Below, one piece after another: positions 1-10,169 of a stretch of 64,000 nucleotides of DNA. A program made the position numbers and the translations under genes. Origin of the DNA: Narthecium ossifragum (taxonomy: Eukaryota > Streptophyta > Magnoliopsida > Dioscoreales > Nartheciaceae). The stretch's first letter is position 1. Every line of letters begins with the position of its first letter. The notes below the pieces were generated by a model. It worked only from the letters and a program-made list of their open reading frames with translations, was not told where the DNA came from and did not search any database. The DNA lies in the NCBI GenBank assembly GCA_963920575.1, contig OY986972.1:6274010-6338009 (forward strand), in the 5' to 3' direction.

Positions 1-1319
1 GGGAAAAAAAGTGGAGGAAAGGATGAGATGAAAAATGCAATGGGATTTTTTATTAGATTAGATCAGGAATCCCATTTTTTATTTGTTATGCATAAAAGAT
101 CTTCCTGTGTTATACTGTTCAATTCTCGACGATGAATTAATAGATATGATATTATTATTCATAATATTATATCGATTAGATTCAGTATCCTCATAATACA
201 GTTGTTCCCATTCAATTAACATGAGTCAAATTTTTATGTCTTTAAGGGATTGGATGGATGCCATGACTATCAGCTAATTTTTGGCCATAATTGCATGTTA
301 GACTGTATTTGCTTTGTTCCTGATTAGTTCTTGATAAGTTGATTAAATGGATGCATTGGGGAGTTTGAATATTTCCAAGTGAGAACCTGAGAAAAGGGCT
401 CACATCAAGAAAATCTAGTATTCTCTTTACTCCGGGCATCCACAAGAAGCGCAGGCAGGCGTACAATGCCACACATCTTAGGTGTTAGGGAGGCTAAAGG
501 CCAGTGGACATACTTTGGTTTGCCATTTCATTTGGCGTGTTCACGAGAATTGCGTATGGACACAAGATATGACTCAAAAGTCAAAGAGTGGATTTGCTTC
601 TCTCTCCGGGCAAGGGCAACCCATATATAAGTTAGTTAAGATTAGTAGTCATTAATTAAACATGAGAAGCTGATGCTGGCATTCCAAATATGCTCTTCTA
701 GAAGGTCATCGTCAAAGTCTGATCATCCTGGATCTCTTGCCAAATCCATGGAGAACCTTTCTTTTACTCTCAACAAAGCTAGCTAGTCGTTGCTTCACAT
801 TTATAACTCCCATTGGGCCTCCCAAGAATTTATTACACAGCCACTTTTTTCAAACCAACCGGACATCCGACGGAACCTGGGCACCAACCGGCGGCGGTCT
901 ACTCCGGTCGTGTCAGCCGACAAGAAGGTCCCGTCTCGAAAACAACGATTCACACGCCTTCTTCATGACTGGACACGTGGTATGATTTGGATTGAGGGTT
1001 TTCTCGTCTAGGAGGTCTGTATGTATGGAGCCAGGTCAATGAGGGACTCGGGGATAGACCGTGATATATCAAATGGAGGCTCTGAATCTCAATCTTGGAT
1101 TTTTATTTGATGATCAACGATATTTTCTTCATATATTACTTAGATAAAAATATATATATAAAAGTGACGAGGCCGAGCTTATATTAATATAATCTAACAT
1201 GTCTTCTCAATTGTTGGTTTGTATGATCATGGATGGACTCATCCGTTCATACATATATCACAAGTTTGAACTGATCAGGATCTCTCTAATAATATCATGA
1301 GTTAGCGGAATGCATGACA
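1..1319. other. AT-rich sequence without a supported gene
   Basis: No reading frame here resembles a known protein. The longest open frames (around 242-472 on the minus strand and 737-1011 on the plus strand) have no recognisable domain. The stretch ends at the 10-bp target duplication of the Pack-MULE that starts at 1330. I see nothing else to annotate. Confidence 0.5.
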
Positions 1320-1533
1320 CATTGTTAAAGGCTAAATTATGTATTAGTACCCTGTAGTTTTGGTCAACTTTTTATATGGTCCCTGAACTTCAATTTCGTG
1401 ACATTGAGTCCCTCGATTTTGTTTTTGCTTCTCATGTGGGCCTCCACCCCAGTTTCCGTCGTCTAACTAACGGCAAAAGGGGTCACGTGCGCCGCACGTG
1501 ACCCCCTTCCGTCACCTTCCAGCCCCTGTCGTG

Positions 1534-2103
1534 ACCTCATGGACCTCATCCGCTCCAATCCCCCCGACTGCCTCGTCTCCGACTCCATGTTCACGTGGAC
1601 AGCCGCCACCGCTCGAGACCTTGGCATCCCCCGCTTAGTCTACCACGACAACGGCCTCTTACCCCTTTGCATCCACCACAGCGTCGAGTTGAACCAGCCC
1701 CATGTTAAGGTGGCAAACGACGACGAGCCCTTCGTCGTCCCCGACCTCCCCCACCGATTATCGATGAAGAGGCCCGAGCTCTGTGCTATTTTTCGGTCTC
1801 CAGACCTCGTAGCCGAGGTCAGAGCTTCTGAAGAGATTAGCTACGGCGTCATCGTCAACAGCTTCTACGAGCTGGAGCCGGACTACTCTGACCACTATAG
1901 AAAGTGGCCGGGGCGGCGCGCGTGGAACTTGGGTCCTCTATCTCTATGGGACAAGGCTAACCAAGCCCCCACTGGCTCCGAGTTTGGTGCTTGGTTTAGC
2001 TGGCTGGACTCCAAGCCAGCCAGCTCGGTGGTCTACATGTGCTTCGGAAGCATCTGCGAGCTGTCGGCGGAGCAGCTGCGCGAGATCGCTCTCGGGGCGG
2101 CTT
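1534..2103 (+). pseudogene. Captured fragment of a UGT73-type UDP-glycosyltransferase
   Basis: The frame opening at 1539 reads like the middle of a plant family-1 glycosyltransferase. Visible family motifs in order are CLVSDSMFTWT, IPRLVYHDN, EPFVVPDLP, SYGVIVNSFYELEP, the WNLGPLSLW block, WLDSKPASSVVYMCFGS and LSAEQLREIALG. Homology stops near 2100, before the C-terminal PSPG sugar-donor box, so no enzyme can be made. The open frame runs on to 2270 by reading antisense through the adjacent HMG-CoA reductase fragment. Intact relatives glucosylate phenolics, hormones or terpenoids in the cytosol. This piece is a transposon-captured copy, not a gene in its own right; whether it is transcribed cannot be seen. 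Confidence 0.85.
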
Positions 2104-2104
2104 C

Positions 2105-2590
2105 GGAGAGAAGAGGGCATGGGGGGGAAGGGATGGGGCTGGGGCTGGGGCGGGGACAGGGACGGGGCCCGAGGAAGGTGCGAGGAAGGGCTGGACGACA
2201 TTCACATCCTCTTCTTCGTCTTCGTGGGAGGAGACGATGGATTGGACGAAGGCGATGCCGAAGAAGCTGATGAGGTAGATGAGGGAGGCGACGAGGGCGA
2301 TGAGTGCGACCAGCTCAGAGAGGGTGAGCAGGTGGAGCGGGGTGGAGGAGCGGACCTTCTCGCGCCACCGACACATGAGGAAGTACAAGGCCATCACGAA
2401 GAGGACTGAGAAGAGCTTGTTGGTTGCTGCTGCTGCTGTTGGTGGTGGTAGGATTCGGGTCGGGATCTCGGCGGTGCGGGCTGAGGTGGGCGAGGCGGTG
2501 GAGTTGGTGGTGGGCGCGAGGGTCGTCGGAGTTGGGGTTGCGGAGATGAAGGGAGGGGGCCGGAAGTTACAGCAGAGCCCACCGGTCTCA
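2105..2590 (-). pseudogene. Captured N-terminal exon fragment of HMG-CoA reductase
   Basis: Read on the minus strand, the fragment starts with a Pro/Gln-rich leader. It then gives the two ER-membrane segments typical of plant HMG-CoA reductase: FSVLFVMALYFLMCRWREK, then STPLHLLTLSELVALIALV and IYLISFFGIAFVQSIV, followed by the acidic linker HEDEEEDV. The membrane part is open, but a +1 shift near 2395 separates it from the leader frame. The HMG-CoA-binding and NADPH-binding catalytic domain is absent. The intact enzyme makes mevalonate for cytosolic isoprenoid synthesis. Here the fragment lies antisense to the UGT piece in the same Pack-MULE. Confidence 0.82.
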
Positions 2591-2801
2591 GGCAGCTGCC
2601 GTTAGCTGACGGAAGGGGGTCACGTGCGGCGCACGTGACCCCTTTTGCCGTTAGTTAGACGACGGAAAGTGGGATGGAGGCCCACATGAGAAGCAAAAAC
2701 AAAATCGAGGGACTCAATGTCACGAAATTGAAGTTCAGGGACCATATAAAAAGTTGACCAAAACTACAGGGTACTAATACATAATTTAGCCCATTGTTAA
2801 A

Positions 2802-3640
2802 TATCACTTTTGCCCTAATACCATGAAAAAACCGCAATCACCCAACCCAATCAAACTATTATAAATTTCAGGTAAATTTTAGTTTTGGATCCTATGGTTT
2901 AAATCATGTTTCATTTAAAACCCTATAGCATCAAAACCTTTAAATAAGGGTCTATCGTTTGGATTTCGTTCCAAATAAAACCTTATGTGACATCAGGTGA
3001 TTCATTTTCCTCTGAATTTTTAACGACTGTTGTAAGCAAGGGTTAGGGTTTAGATGGCTCTCTTGGTCCCCCCTTTTGATCACCCTCTTTCTATTACAAA
3101 ATCCCTTCATGGTGAGATTTCGACTAACAAGAATCCAGCGTCAAATATCAACACCTACCCAGAGACAGGGTTATGTTGGTCTCGGCACTCAATGTTTTAT
3201 TTGAAATGAAATATAAATGTCATAATTTTATTTAAAAATTTTACAACCACAAGCTCTTAGATGAAACTCGGTCCAAATCATATGATCCAAAATCATAATT
3301 TACCCAAAAAAAAATCTTTAGTCAGTCGACCCAGCAGCTTATAATTGAACGAGTTTGTTCCGAGCAACAGGCGTTTCCCCCCACCCCCCCCGGGCTACGC
3401 GGTATAATAAATGAGAAATTATCCATATTTGATTTGCATGGGAAAGGCCACACCTTTTTGACCAAGCAACGCGGCGAGCGATGTCATCCACCACCTGCTC
3501 TTCTTGTCCTCTCTCCGTCGCCGTTCTTGACTATTATTATTATATCGATGTATCTGCCGCACCAAAACACGTCTTCACCTCTTTGTTCCTTTCCTGGATG
3601 GATACCCCCAACGCCCCCACCCACTCCTCTTCCCTCAGCT
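2802..3640. other. Intergenic sequence between Pack-MULE and CYSTM gene
   Basis: This is AT-rich DNA with no convincing frame. Positions 2870-3060 (runs such as 'ttttagttttggatcctatggttt') have the cadence of a degraded MULE terminal repeat, but I could not find a partner end. The last 200 bp are C/T-rich and run into the promoter of the CYSTM gene. Confidence 0.4.
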
Positions 3641-3642
3641 CA

Positions 3643-3650
3643 TATATAAA
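3643..3650 (+). promoter_or_regulatory. TATA box of the CYSTM gene
   Basis: TATATAAA lies about 100 bp upstream of the start codon at 3749, after a C/T-rich stretch. This is the expected place for a core promoter with a 5' leader of roughly 70 bp. Confidence 0.65.
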
Positions 3651-3748
3651 TCTGAACAACTTCCAATTATCCCATCTCCAACATCTCTACTGATCTATCT
3701 CTCTTCTCTTTGAACCATATCCATAAGCTTTTTTGGGTTGTTTGAAGA

Positions 3749-4117
3749 ATGAGTTACTACGGTCAGCAACAACAGGCACCCGCTGCGGAGGGTTACCCAG
3801 CACCACAACCACAAGCTTATGTCGCGCCGCCTCCGGCTGGCTATCCTATGAAGGATGGAGCCATGGAGACCCAGCAGGCCGGCCCCGTCGAGACCAAGAG
3901 CCGCGGCGATGGTGGCTTCTGGGAAGGATGGTTAGTATATTTTTCTATAGATCGATGTCTCGCAAGCTTCATATAATTTGCTTAAGCTTTTGGGTTCAAA
4001 TGGTTAGAACTAATGAACATCATCTGCAACAAAAATTTGACTCTTCCATTGTTGTTGCTGTTGTGCAGCTGTGCTGCTTTGTGTTGCTGCTGCGCCCTGG
4101 ACGTATGCTGCGGTTAA
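3749..4117 (+). CDS. Cysteine-rich transmembrane (CYSTM) module protein
   Basis: The gene has two exons, 3749-3930 and 4069-4117, joined by a GT-AG intron that splits a Cys codon; the product is 76 residues. The N-terminal two thirds are rich in Gln, Pro, Tyr and Ala (MSYYGQQQQAP, then YPAPQPQAY and APPPAGYP repeats). The C-terminus, mostly from exon 2, is the CYSTM signature: GFWEGCCAALCCCCALDVCC. Known family members are short tail-anchored proteins at the plasma membrane, linked to stress tolerance and metal handling. The Cys-rich helix is the membrane segment. Length and exon layout match the family. The start is the first ATG after the TATA box at 3643. Read without splicing, exon 1 ends in an unrelated tail, so the intron is needed for the signature. 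I am confident of the family; the specific role is unknown. Confidence 0.9.
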
Positions 4118-4342
4118 GAGAGCAGCATGCGGGAGGAGGGGAGAGCTCTGCTAGCTATGTTACATCTACTAGCTAGCTAGCGATTGTAATGTCCTTGGAT
4201 ATGTGTATGTTTAGAAGGGCAGCTAGCATATGCTTTTGGCTCTCTATTTTCCCCTTCCCCTCACTATTGTGCCCTCCTTGTTTTAATTTGTGTCTTGTAC
4301 CAGATATATATGTGTAATAGGATTTTAGGCTGTTGTTTTTTG

Positions 4343-4348
4343 AATAAA
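4343..4348 (+). terminator. Poly(A) signal of the CYSTM gene
   Basis: AATAAA lies about 225 bp downstream of the stop codon, in T-rich sequence, as expected for a plant 3' UTR. Confidence 0.55.
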
Positions 4349-4786
4349 TGGATTTCTTTGCATGATTTATTATTACATACTGGACTAGTGGATTCAATAT
4401 GAGATTTTTTTCGGTTAGTTTGTGCTGATTTTGTTGCTCAATCAGGTTGAAAAATTAAACATATCTTGTTAATTATGTTTTCATTGTTGAAATTCAGATC
4501 CACTCATGCTTATAGTCACGGCCATTCATTAATATAAGGACGCTGATTTAGATACATGGATAATGGCAAGTACCTTTCAATCAGTACATGTCGGCGGAAC
4601 CGCGGGTGTGGTGGGTGGGTGGGGGGGCCGCCCCCCTAGCAACGCCGGAACCCCCTTACCCATCTCATCAACTGATAAGGACGATTCCGCTGTCGTGAGA
4701 AAGATTGGATTCGGCCTAACCCATCTCATCAACAAGGACCATTTTCTTAGAGTGAGCATTTCAATTCTCCATCATCATAGTAAGCT

Positions 4787-5867
4787 CAGGGGCGGAACCC
4801 GGGGGGGGGGGGGGGGGGGGGGCCACCCCCGACCCTTCATCATGCTTACTGCCTGCATATACTACCCATCAAACTTGTTGGATCTAATCATTTGCAAAGA
4901 TTAATGTCATTATGTCAGTGTCATATACTTTCTCCATCTGCTAAGGCTAGCATAGAAATTCGAGCCTCTTAGGGCCTTGAGAGTGGGGCCGTGCTTGACA
5001 CGCGTTGTCACATGAGTGATTACCGCGACGGCCATTGATTGGACGGAGAGCAAATGTGTTAAAATAAGAAAGCAGAACATAATTTCAAAGAATAATTTAT
5101 ACGATGGAAATTATTGTGATTGCTAAAAATTTATTTTTTCTGGTGTACAGCAGAGTCTCTGGGTCAAGTCGAAATTCCAATGCATCTTGATCAGTGGGAT
5201 TTTCTAAAGATCACTTTTGCAAAACAATAGCTCTGCCAACATTCTTAGTTCATACAAGTCAATATTATCATGAGAGTATTAGGAAGACATGGTTCAAAGA
5301 CTATGGGTGGTTGAAATACAGTGTATCAAAGGATGTGGTGTATTGCTTATAGTGTTATCTGTTTAGGAAACCTCAAGGAGAAGAAGGCGGATGAGATGTG
5401 TTTTCATGTACATGATTCAACAATTAGAAAAAGACAATAGAAAAATTTGGTGAATATGTTGGTGCACGTAACAGTTTTCATAATGAAATTAGAGAAAAAT
5501 GTAAAACACTCATAAATCATGGGCAAAGTGTGTCGCACATATTTTCCGCACATGAGCATAACCAAGAGAATGCATATCGCATTCGTTTAACAGTTGTTTT
5601 AGATTGCATTCGTTTTCTTTTGAAACTATTGAGAGCGAAGTCATTTTTTAACGTTTTCAAAAAATGCAAAAACGTAGCATTCAATTTCCACCTTTCAATC
5701 GCAGCACATAGTACGGTACATATATTTAAATATTTGTATTGTTTTTATTCCTTAATGTTTGATATTGTAATTCTAAAGTGTTTTTTACATTACTTAAAAG
5801 AAAAAAAAATTGGTCATTTTGTTTTAGATTTCGCCCCCCCTTAAATCTCATCCTGGTTCCGCCACTG
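4787..5867 (+). mobile_element. Decayed hAT-type DNA transposon with TTF zinc-finger coding remnant
   Basis: The left end CAGGGGCGGAACC and the reverse complement of the right end, CAGTGGCGGAACCAGG, form short terminal inverted repeats typical of plant hAT elements. The interior carries a broken plus-strand frame matching the TTF-type zinc-finger/hAT protein family. No 8-bp target duplication matches (left agtaagct, right gtctatcc), so one end may be eroded. A run of about 22 G at 4801-4822 sits just inside the left end. Confidence 0.72.
5270..5640 (+). pseudogene. TTF-type zinc-finger (hAT) protein remnant
   Basis: Across frames with several stops the sequence reads TWFKDYG, WLKYSVSKDVVYCL-CYLFRKP, then GEYVGARNSFHNEIREKC and AYRIRLTVVLDCIRFLL. 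These are the successive conserved blocks of the plant zf-TTF proteins encoded by hAT transposons (W-L-x-Y-S with YC/CYLF Cys pairs, and the 'YRIRLxxxxDCIRFLL' block). An in-frame stop replaces the residue before CYLF, and the dimerisation domain is missing. It cannot encode an active transposase. It is the coding residue of the surrounding element. Confidence 0.75.
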
Positions 5868-5955
5868 GTCTATCCATTGATTGATGGATTAATGTTCTAC
5901 CAATATATTAGATAAACTAATCGGTAGACATTTACCGATTGAATGTATCAATCAT

Positions 5956-5985
5956 CTAATCGGTAGAATATATTCTACCGATTAG
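5956..5985. repeat. Perfect 30-bp palindrome
   Basis: The half-site CTAATCGGTAGAATA is followed directly by its exact reverse complement, with no spacer. Looser copies of 'aatcggtaga' and 'atcgattat' flank it (5905-6060), so this may be the core of a small AT-rich foldback element. Confidence 0.7.
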
Positions 5986-6562
5986 TTGTTCTAATTCATC
6001 GACAGAACACTACTAATATATTAGATGTAATAATCAATAGACATCTATCGATTATCGGAATGTGCAATGTACATGATCACGTGACCATCGTACACGAATC
6101 TTTATCTTAACGTAAATGAAACAGTTTGAGACCTTTTAAAAGTTACTTTTCACGTACGTAAATAAGTTTAGCAAACATTTATATGTCAATTCAAAGGACC
6201 AAGACCAGCGTTATATGCTATCCCTACTCCTTTTCCACACTCGTTTTTGTACGAATAATATCAAAAAATTCAGAGTATCAAATGCTTGTCGACTCTTCCA
6301 TACTCAACATGCTCTTCCATAAAACAGCGATGATGTAAAAACAAACAATATTTTTTTAAAAAATGTCCTCATCATACAACTCCACACAAGTTAAAAACTT
6401 ACCACAATATTGATGGTATGTCACAGCGAAGGGCCAAAGGCACTACAGGTCTTCACCTTTTGTATAGCTTTCTATAAGAGCTGTATAAGAGCTATATTGT
6501 TAATAGAAATAAGAAAACAGTAGACACTCAACTAGCAACAGAAACAAGGATGTATATTTATA

Positions 6563-7310
6563 CTAGTGGTGTCCCCTATCACATGATAGGGTAACTACCA
6601 ACCTCACATCAATAACCACCCAATAACTCCCTCCCACTAAACTCCCTTAACCCAGGATTATCATGTCACATAGGCTCCACCTAGGACATTCTCCTGTCAC
6701 ATAGGACATCAGAAGTTTCATTCATAACCATAGCCTCATATAAGGATGACTAGTAAGTCCCACTGCCACTTCTACCCTCTCCCCACCTTCTCCAATAACT
6801 CATCACTAACCCTCTCTCTCCCCCTCCACGTAGGATAACCCTCTCCACGTAGGCTCCACATAGGACAAAGAAAGGTTATTTTATAATCATGCTCCTATAT
6901 AAGGAACTAGTCCTATCCCCTGTCACATGGCAGGGTAACCACCATCTCCCCACACCTCCCTCATAACTCCCCACTAACCCCCCCTAACTCCCCCCCTCCC
7001 CCACTATTACCCCCTCCACATCAGCAGCCACATAGGATAAACCCTGCCACATAGGATGCCAGTAGGACAACAAAAGGTTAACTTATAACCATGCTCCTAT
7101 ATAAGGATGACTAGTAAGTCCCCTGCCACATGGCAGGGTAACTACCCTCTCTCCTCATCTTCCCCAATAACTCCTCACTAACCCCCTCCCTCCTCTACTA
7201 TCCCCTCCACGTAGGATAACCCTCTCCACGTAGGACAACAAGTTTGTTAAGTTATAACCATCTCTCTCCATATAAGGATACTAGGTGGGCCCCCTGCCAC
7301 CTGGCAGGAT
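6563..7310 (-). repeat. Tandem array of five Helitron-like 3' ends (units about 157-204 bp)
   Basis: Five repeat units begin with CTAG at 6563, 6750, 6907, 7111 and 7281. On the minus strand each unit ends in a short hairpin (for example CCCTGCCATGTGGCAGGG), then 6-10 bases, then CTAG, followed by T. That is the classic 3' terminus of a Helitron inserted between A and T. The unit at 6750 has a damaged hairpin. Between hairpins the units share a C-rich stretch, the phrase 'ccacgtaggataaccctctccacgtagg' in shorter pieces, and 'ctcctatataagga'. No RepHel protein is present. A sixth, isolated copy lies at 31091. Confidence 0.68.
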
Positions 7311-7639
7311 AACCATGGATGATTCGGTTATAAAACCGAATTTGATTAATGAATTAGTATGAGTATTATATATGTTGATTGTATTAGATTAATATACTAT
7401 AACTATAGAATAGATATAAATGTATGAATTAAATCAACCTTATAAGGGATGGTTATGTATAACCGTGTTTGCTCCTTATAAGGTAGATGTATGTATATTT
7501 AAAACGGGATAATTGGCTAAAACACCATATTATCCAATCTTTATTGCTTAAAAAAAAGGTTCATAAGTTTTAAGCCAAAAACTCCATTTATAGGTTAGTT
7601 AAGTTGTTCCACGAGATTAGTTATTCCACATGTAATGAA

Positions 7640-7990
7640 TGCATTAAGGATGGCGGAGCTCGCCGGCGTGGGGGATCTCGAGGAAGATCGAGGCGGCGGA
7701 GTGGAGAGGACGCCGGATTCGGAGCCGGGGAAGCGGGGTCGGGGAGGCCGGTGGAGCTGGACCCGGGGACGTTGGTGGCGGGGCGGAGCTGGAGCGGGTG
7801 CGGAGGTCGCGGAGGCCGATAAATCTGGAGCCAGGGAAGCCGCCGTGGTGGAGGCCAGTGGATCTGGAGCCGGGGTCGGGGAGGCTGGTGGAGCTGGAAT
7901 CGGGGAAATCGGGGTGGGGGAGGACGGCGGATCTGGAGCAGGGGAGGCTGGGGTGGGGGAGGCCGGTGGAGCTGGAGGCGGAGACATTAA
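7640..7990. repeat. GC-rich degenerate minisatellite
   Basis: Variants of GGGGAGGCYGGTGGAGCTGGAG are repeated irregularly. Every frame is open because the sequence is a short repeat: the minus strand reads as a Pro/Ser/Ala repeat and the plus strand as a Gly/Glu repeat. No domain or promoter supports a gene, so I treat it as repetitive DNA. Confidence 0.55.
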
Positions 7991-8180
7991 ATGCAAGTGG
8001 GGCCAGCCATTAACTAAGATGGTGTAGCAAATAAATGCAATGGAGAGGGAGAGGGAGAGAGAGAGAGAGAGAGGGTGTAGTATGTTTTCATTAAATGCAA
8101 GAAGACATTAAATGCAAGTGGGGCCATCCATTAACTAAGATGGTATAGCAAATAAATGCAATGGAGAGGGAGAGGGAGAG
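7983..8180 (+). repeat. Duplicated segment with GA-rich microsatellite
   Basis: The segment that starts 'acattaaatgcaagtgggg' and continues through 'aactaagatggt' into a GA-rich tract occurs twice (about 7983-8074 and 8104-8186), roughly 121 bp apart. The tract GGAGAGGGAGAGGGAGAGAG ends each copy. Confidence 0.7.
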
Positions 8181-8260
8181 AGAGAGTGTGCAACAAATAA
8201 AGTGGGTCAGTGGCGGCAGAGGAGTTGGTCATCGTGTCGTGCGGTTAAAGAGTCCACTTG

Positions 8261-8849
8261 TCGATTGAGAGAAAACTCAGTCGATTGAGAGAAAACTCAA
8301 ACCAAATTAAGAGAGAAAACTCAGTTCATTGAGAGAAAATGAAAAATCAGTCTATTGAAAGAAAACTCAATCTATTGAGAGAAAACTCAGTCCATTGAGA
8401 GAAAACTCAAATCAGTGAGAGAAAACTCAGTTCAATGAGAGAAAACGAAAAATCAATCCAGTGAGAGAAAACTCAGTCCAGTGAGAGAAAACTCAATCCA
8501 GTGAGAGAAAACTTAGTTCAGTGAGAGAAAACGAAAAATCAATTCATTGAGTAAAAACTCAGTCTGGTGAGAGAAAACCCAGTATAGTGAGAGAAAACTC
8601 AATCCATTGAGAGAAAACTCAGTCCATTGAGAGAAAATTCAGTCCAGTGAGAGAAAACTCAATCCATTAAGAGAAAACTCAGTCCATTGAAAACTCAGTC
8701 CATTGAGAGAAAACTCAGTCTATTGAGAGAAAACTCAGTCCAGCGAGAGAAAATTCAAAAACTCATTCAATTGAGAGAAAACTCAATCCAGTGAGAGAAA
8801 ACTCAGTCGATGGAGAGAAAACTCAGTCGATTGAGTGATAGAAAAACTC
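8261..8849 (+). repeat. 20-bp minisatellite array, about 29 copies
   Basis: The unit is close to GAGAGAAAACTCAGTCCATT, repeated head to tail for about 590 bp with few interruptions. A variant unit, GAGAAAACGAAAAATCAATC, recurs near 8337, 8443 and 8529, giving a hint of higher-order structure. The plus strand has no long frame, and no gene overlaps it. Confidence 0.9.
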
Positions 8850-8989
8850 TTTGGTTGTTTATAATACTGATACTCTATGTTTTTTCTGCTTTTATTCTTA
8901 GTTAATAAAGTTTTAGTTTAATTTTTAGGAATTTATTTGTGCTTGGGAGAATTTAGTCTGGATTAATTAGTGTATTTGGGTGTTTATAA

Positions 8990-9560
8990 TGCTGATGTCA
9001 GCAATAGGAGTCCCTTTCACTCCTCCTTCGATCCGCCCAAACCCACTTCTTCTCCTTCTCCGGCGTTCCTTCTTCTTCCGCTGCTCTTTTTCCTTCCTCG
9101 CCAGCGTCGTCCATCCTTGCACCGACGCTGTCTAGCCATCCTCCGCCGTTCCCCTCAGCTGTGCCCTCCGTCGTTCCCCTCAGCTGTGCCCTCCGCCGTT
9201 TCCTTCCTCTTCATCTCCTTCTCTCCGCAGCCGCGCAACACCCACGTCTCTCTTCGAAACCCATCTCGCCGATCGCCCGCTTCCTCTGTTCTCTGCCGTC
9301 ACCATGCCGCCACCACCTTCCTCATTGCCCACGTCTAGGGCGCTGTATACTATGAGGGAGGAGGAGAGGGAGGGGACGGAGGAGGAAGTGAGGATGAGTT
9401 GAGGAGAGGAAGAAGAGGGCTTCTCTACGCCGTGCTCATCGCCGCCGTTCTACACGCCATCGTCGTCGCCTCCTCGGTTCTCGGCAGAAGGGGAAGTGTT
9501 TCGTAGGACTACTACGTTAACAGAGGCTTTTTGCCAGTGGACTGGGCTTTTGCCCCAAAA
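8990..9560. other. C/T-rich low-complexity stretch, unrecognised
   Basis: Positions 9000-9340 are strongly C/T-rich and give a low-complexity Pro/Ser/Leu frame. Positions 9340-9500 switch to A/G-rich and then mixed sequence. One short reading near 9420-9490 (LLYAVLIAAVLHAIVVASSVL) looks like a single membrane helix, but no flanking match supports a gene. It could be a captured gene scrap. Confidence 0.3.
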
Positions 9561-9622
9561 ACAGTTTATGCTGTTTTATTAGCAAAATAAGTCCCTTCTC
9601 ATGGGTTCCGGCGGATTCTCCC

Positions 9623-9744
9623 TATTTAAAACTAACCTAGAGAATATGATAAAAATATACAAAATTAACTTAAAAAAATATACATGTAAACAAATTAATA
9701 TAAGGAAAACGATTGTAACCGCTTTTGCTCCTTATGAGATTGAT
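9623..9744 (+). repeat. Dispersed repeat, copy 1 (partner at 30693-30813)
   Basis: The sequence from 'atttaaaactaacctag' to 'ctccttatgagattgat' matches 30693-30813 with scattered differences over about 120 bp. Shorter relatives ('ataaggtagat', 'tgtatatttaaaac') lie at 7480-7510 and 30640-30665. The family accompanies the Helitron-like hairpin units in both places. Confidence 0.7.
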
Positions 9745-9931
9745 TTCCACGTTATTCCCTTCGGTTCTGATTGTCCATTAATTCATTCCCCCACAACACG
9801 GTGTTCAATTATTAAAGAAGGATCTTTTATTAACAGAAGCGGCGCATTCATCTCCTTCTGGCATCACAGCTCACCCATTGTGATACATAGATATAAAAGC
9901 CAACAAGTAGATTGAAGGATGAAGGGAAAGC

Positions 9932-9937
9932 TTTATT
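9932..9937 (-). terminator. Possible poly(A) signal of the LCAT4-like gene
   Basis: On the minus strand AATAAA occurs about 235 bp downstream of the stop codon at 10170. It lies beyond the repeat copy that ends at 9744 and is the nearest canonical signal seen. Confidence 0.4.
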
Positions 9938-10169
9938 CATTTTCACACAATATTTACACATGTTTTTACTCCCCTCGCTATACAGTTCTTCTTCTTTTTT
10001 GATGAATTAAGCCCGCAGGCTATCCCCTTCGCTATACATAATGCCACCACCCATAATGTACTTTGGGTTATCATATCCACAACCTACCTTTTATGTACAA
10101 ATAGTGATAGATTATATAGTAAGTCCAGCAATGGCAAATGCCAAACTGCTATTGTTTTTTACCACATTG

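Larger units (their letters stand above)
1330..2791. mobile_element. Pack-MULE (Mutator-like, non-autonomous) carrying two captured gene fragments
   Basis: The element has terminal inverted repeats of about 185 bp (1330-1514 and 2607-2791) that begin GGCTAAATTATG and are nearly identical. It is flanked by a perfect 10-bp direct repeat, CATTGTTAAA (1320-1329 and 2792-2801). Long terminal inverted repeats with a 9-11 bp target duplication are diagnostic of Mutator-like elements. The interior has no transposase. It holds a plus-strand UGT fragment and a minus-strand HMG-CoA reductase fragment, which makes it a Pack-MULE. The inner ends of the repeats carry the palindrome-rich stretch GGGGTCACGTGCGCCGCACG. 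Confidence 0.93.

Noticed and set aside
2039..2605. Plus-strand Gly/Arg-rich frames beyond the UGT piece
   Set aside because: They are the antisense of the captured HMG-CoA reductase exon.
4583..4700. A second hAT end (GTCGGCGGAACCGCGGG) next to the element at 4787
   Set aside because: Only about 12 bases resemble the terminus, and no partner end or duplication was found.
7595..8027. Overlapping open frames of about 130 codons on both strands
   Set aside because: They are produced by a GC-rich short repeat, with no domain, promoter or splice signal.
8261..8849. Regular repeats that could suggest a CRISPR array
   Set aside because: Units are contiguous 20-mers without unique spacers, in a plant genome.
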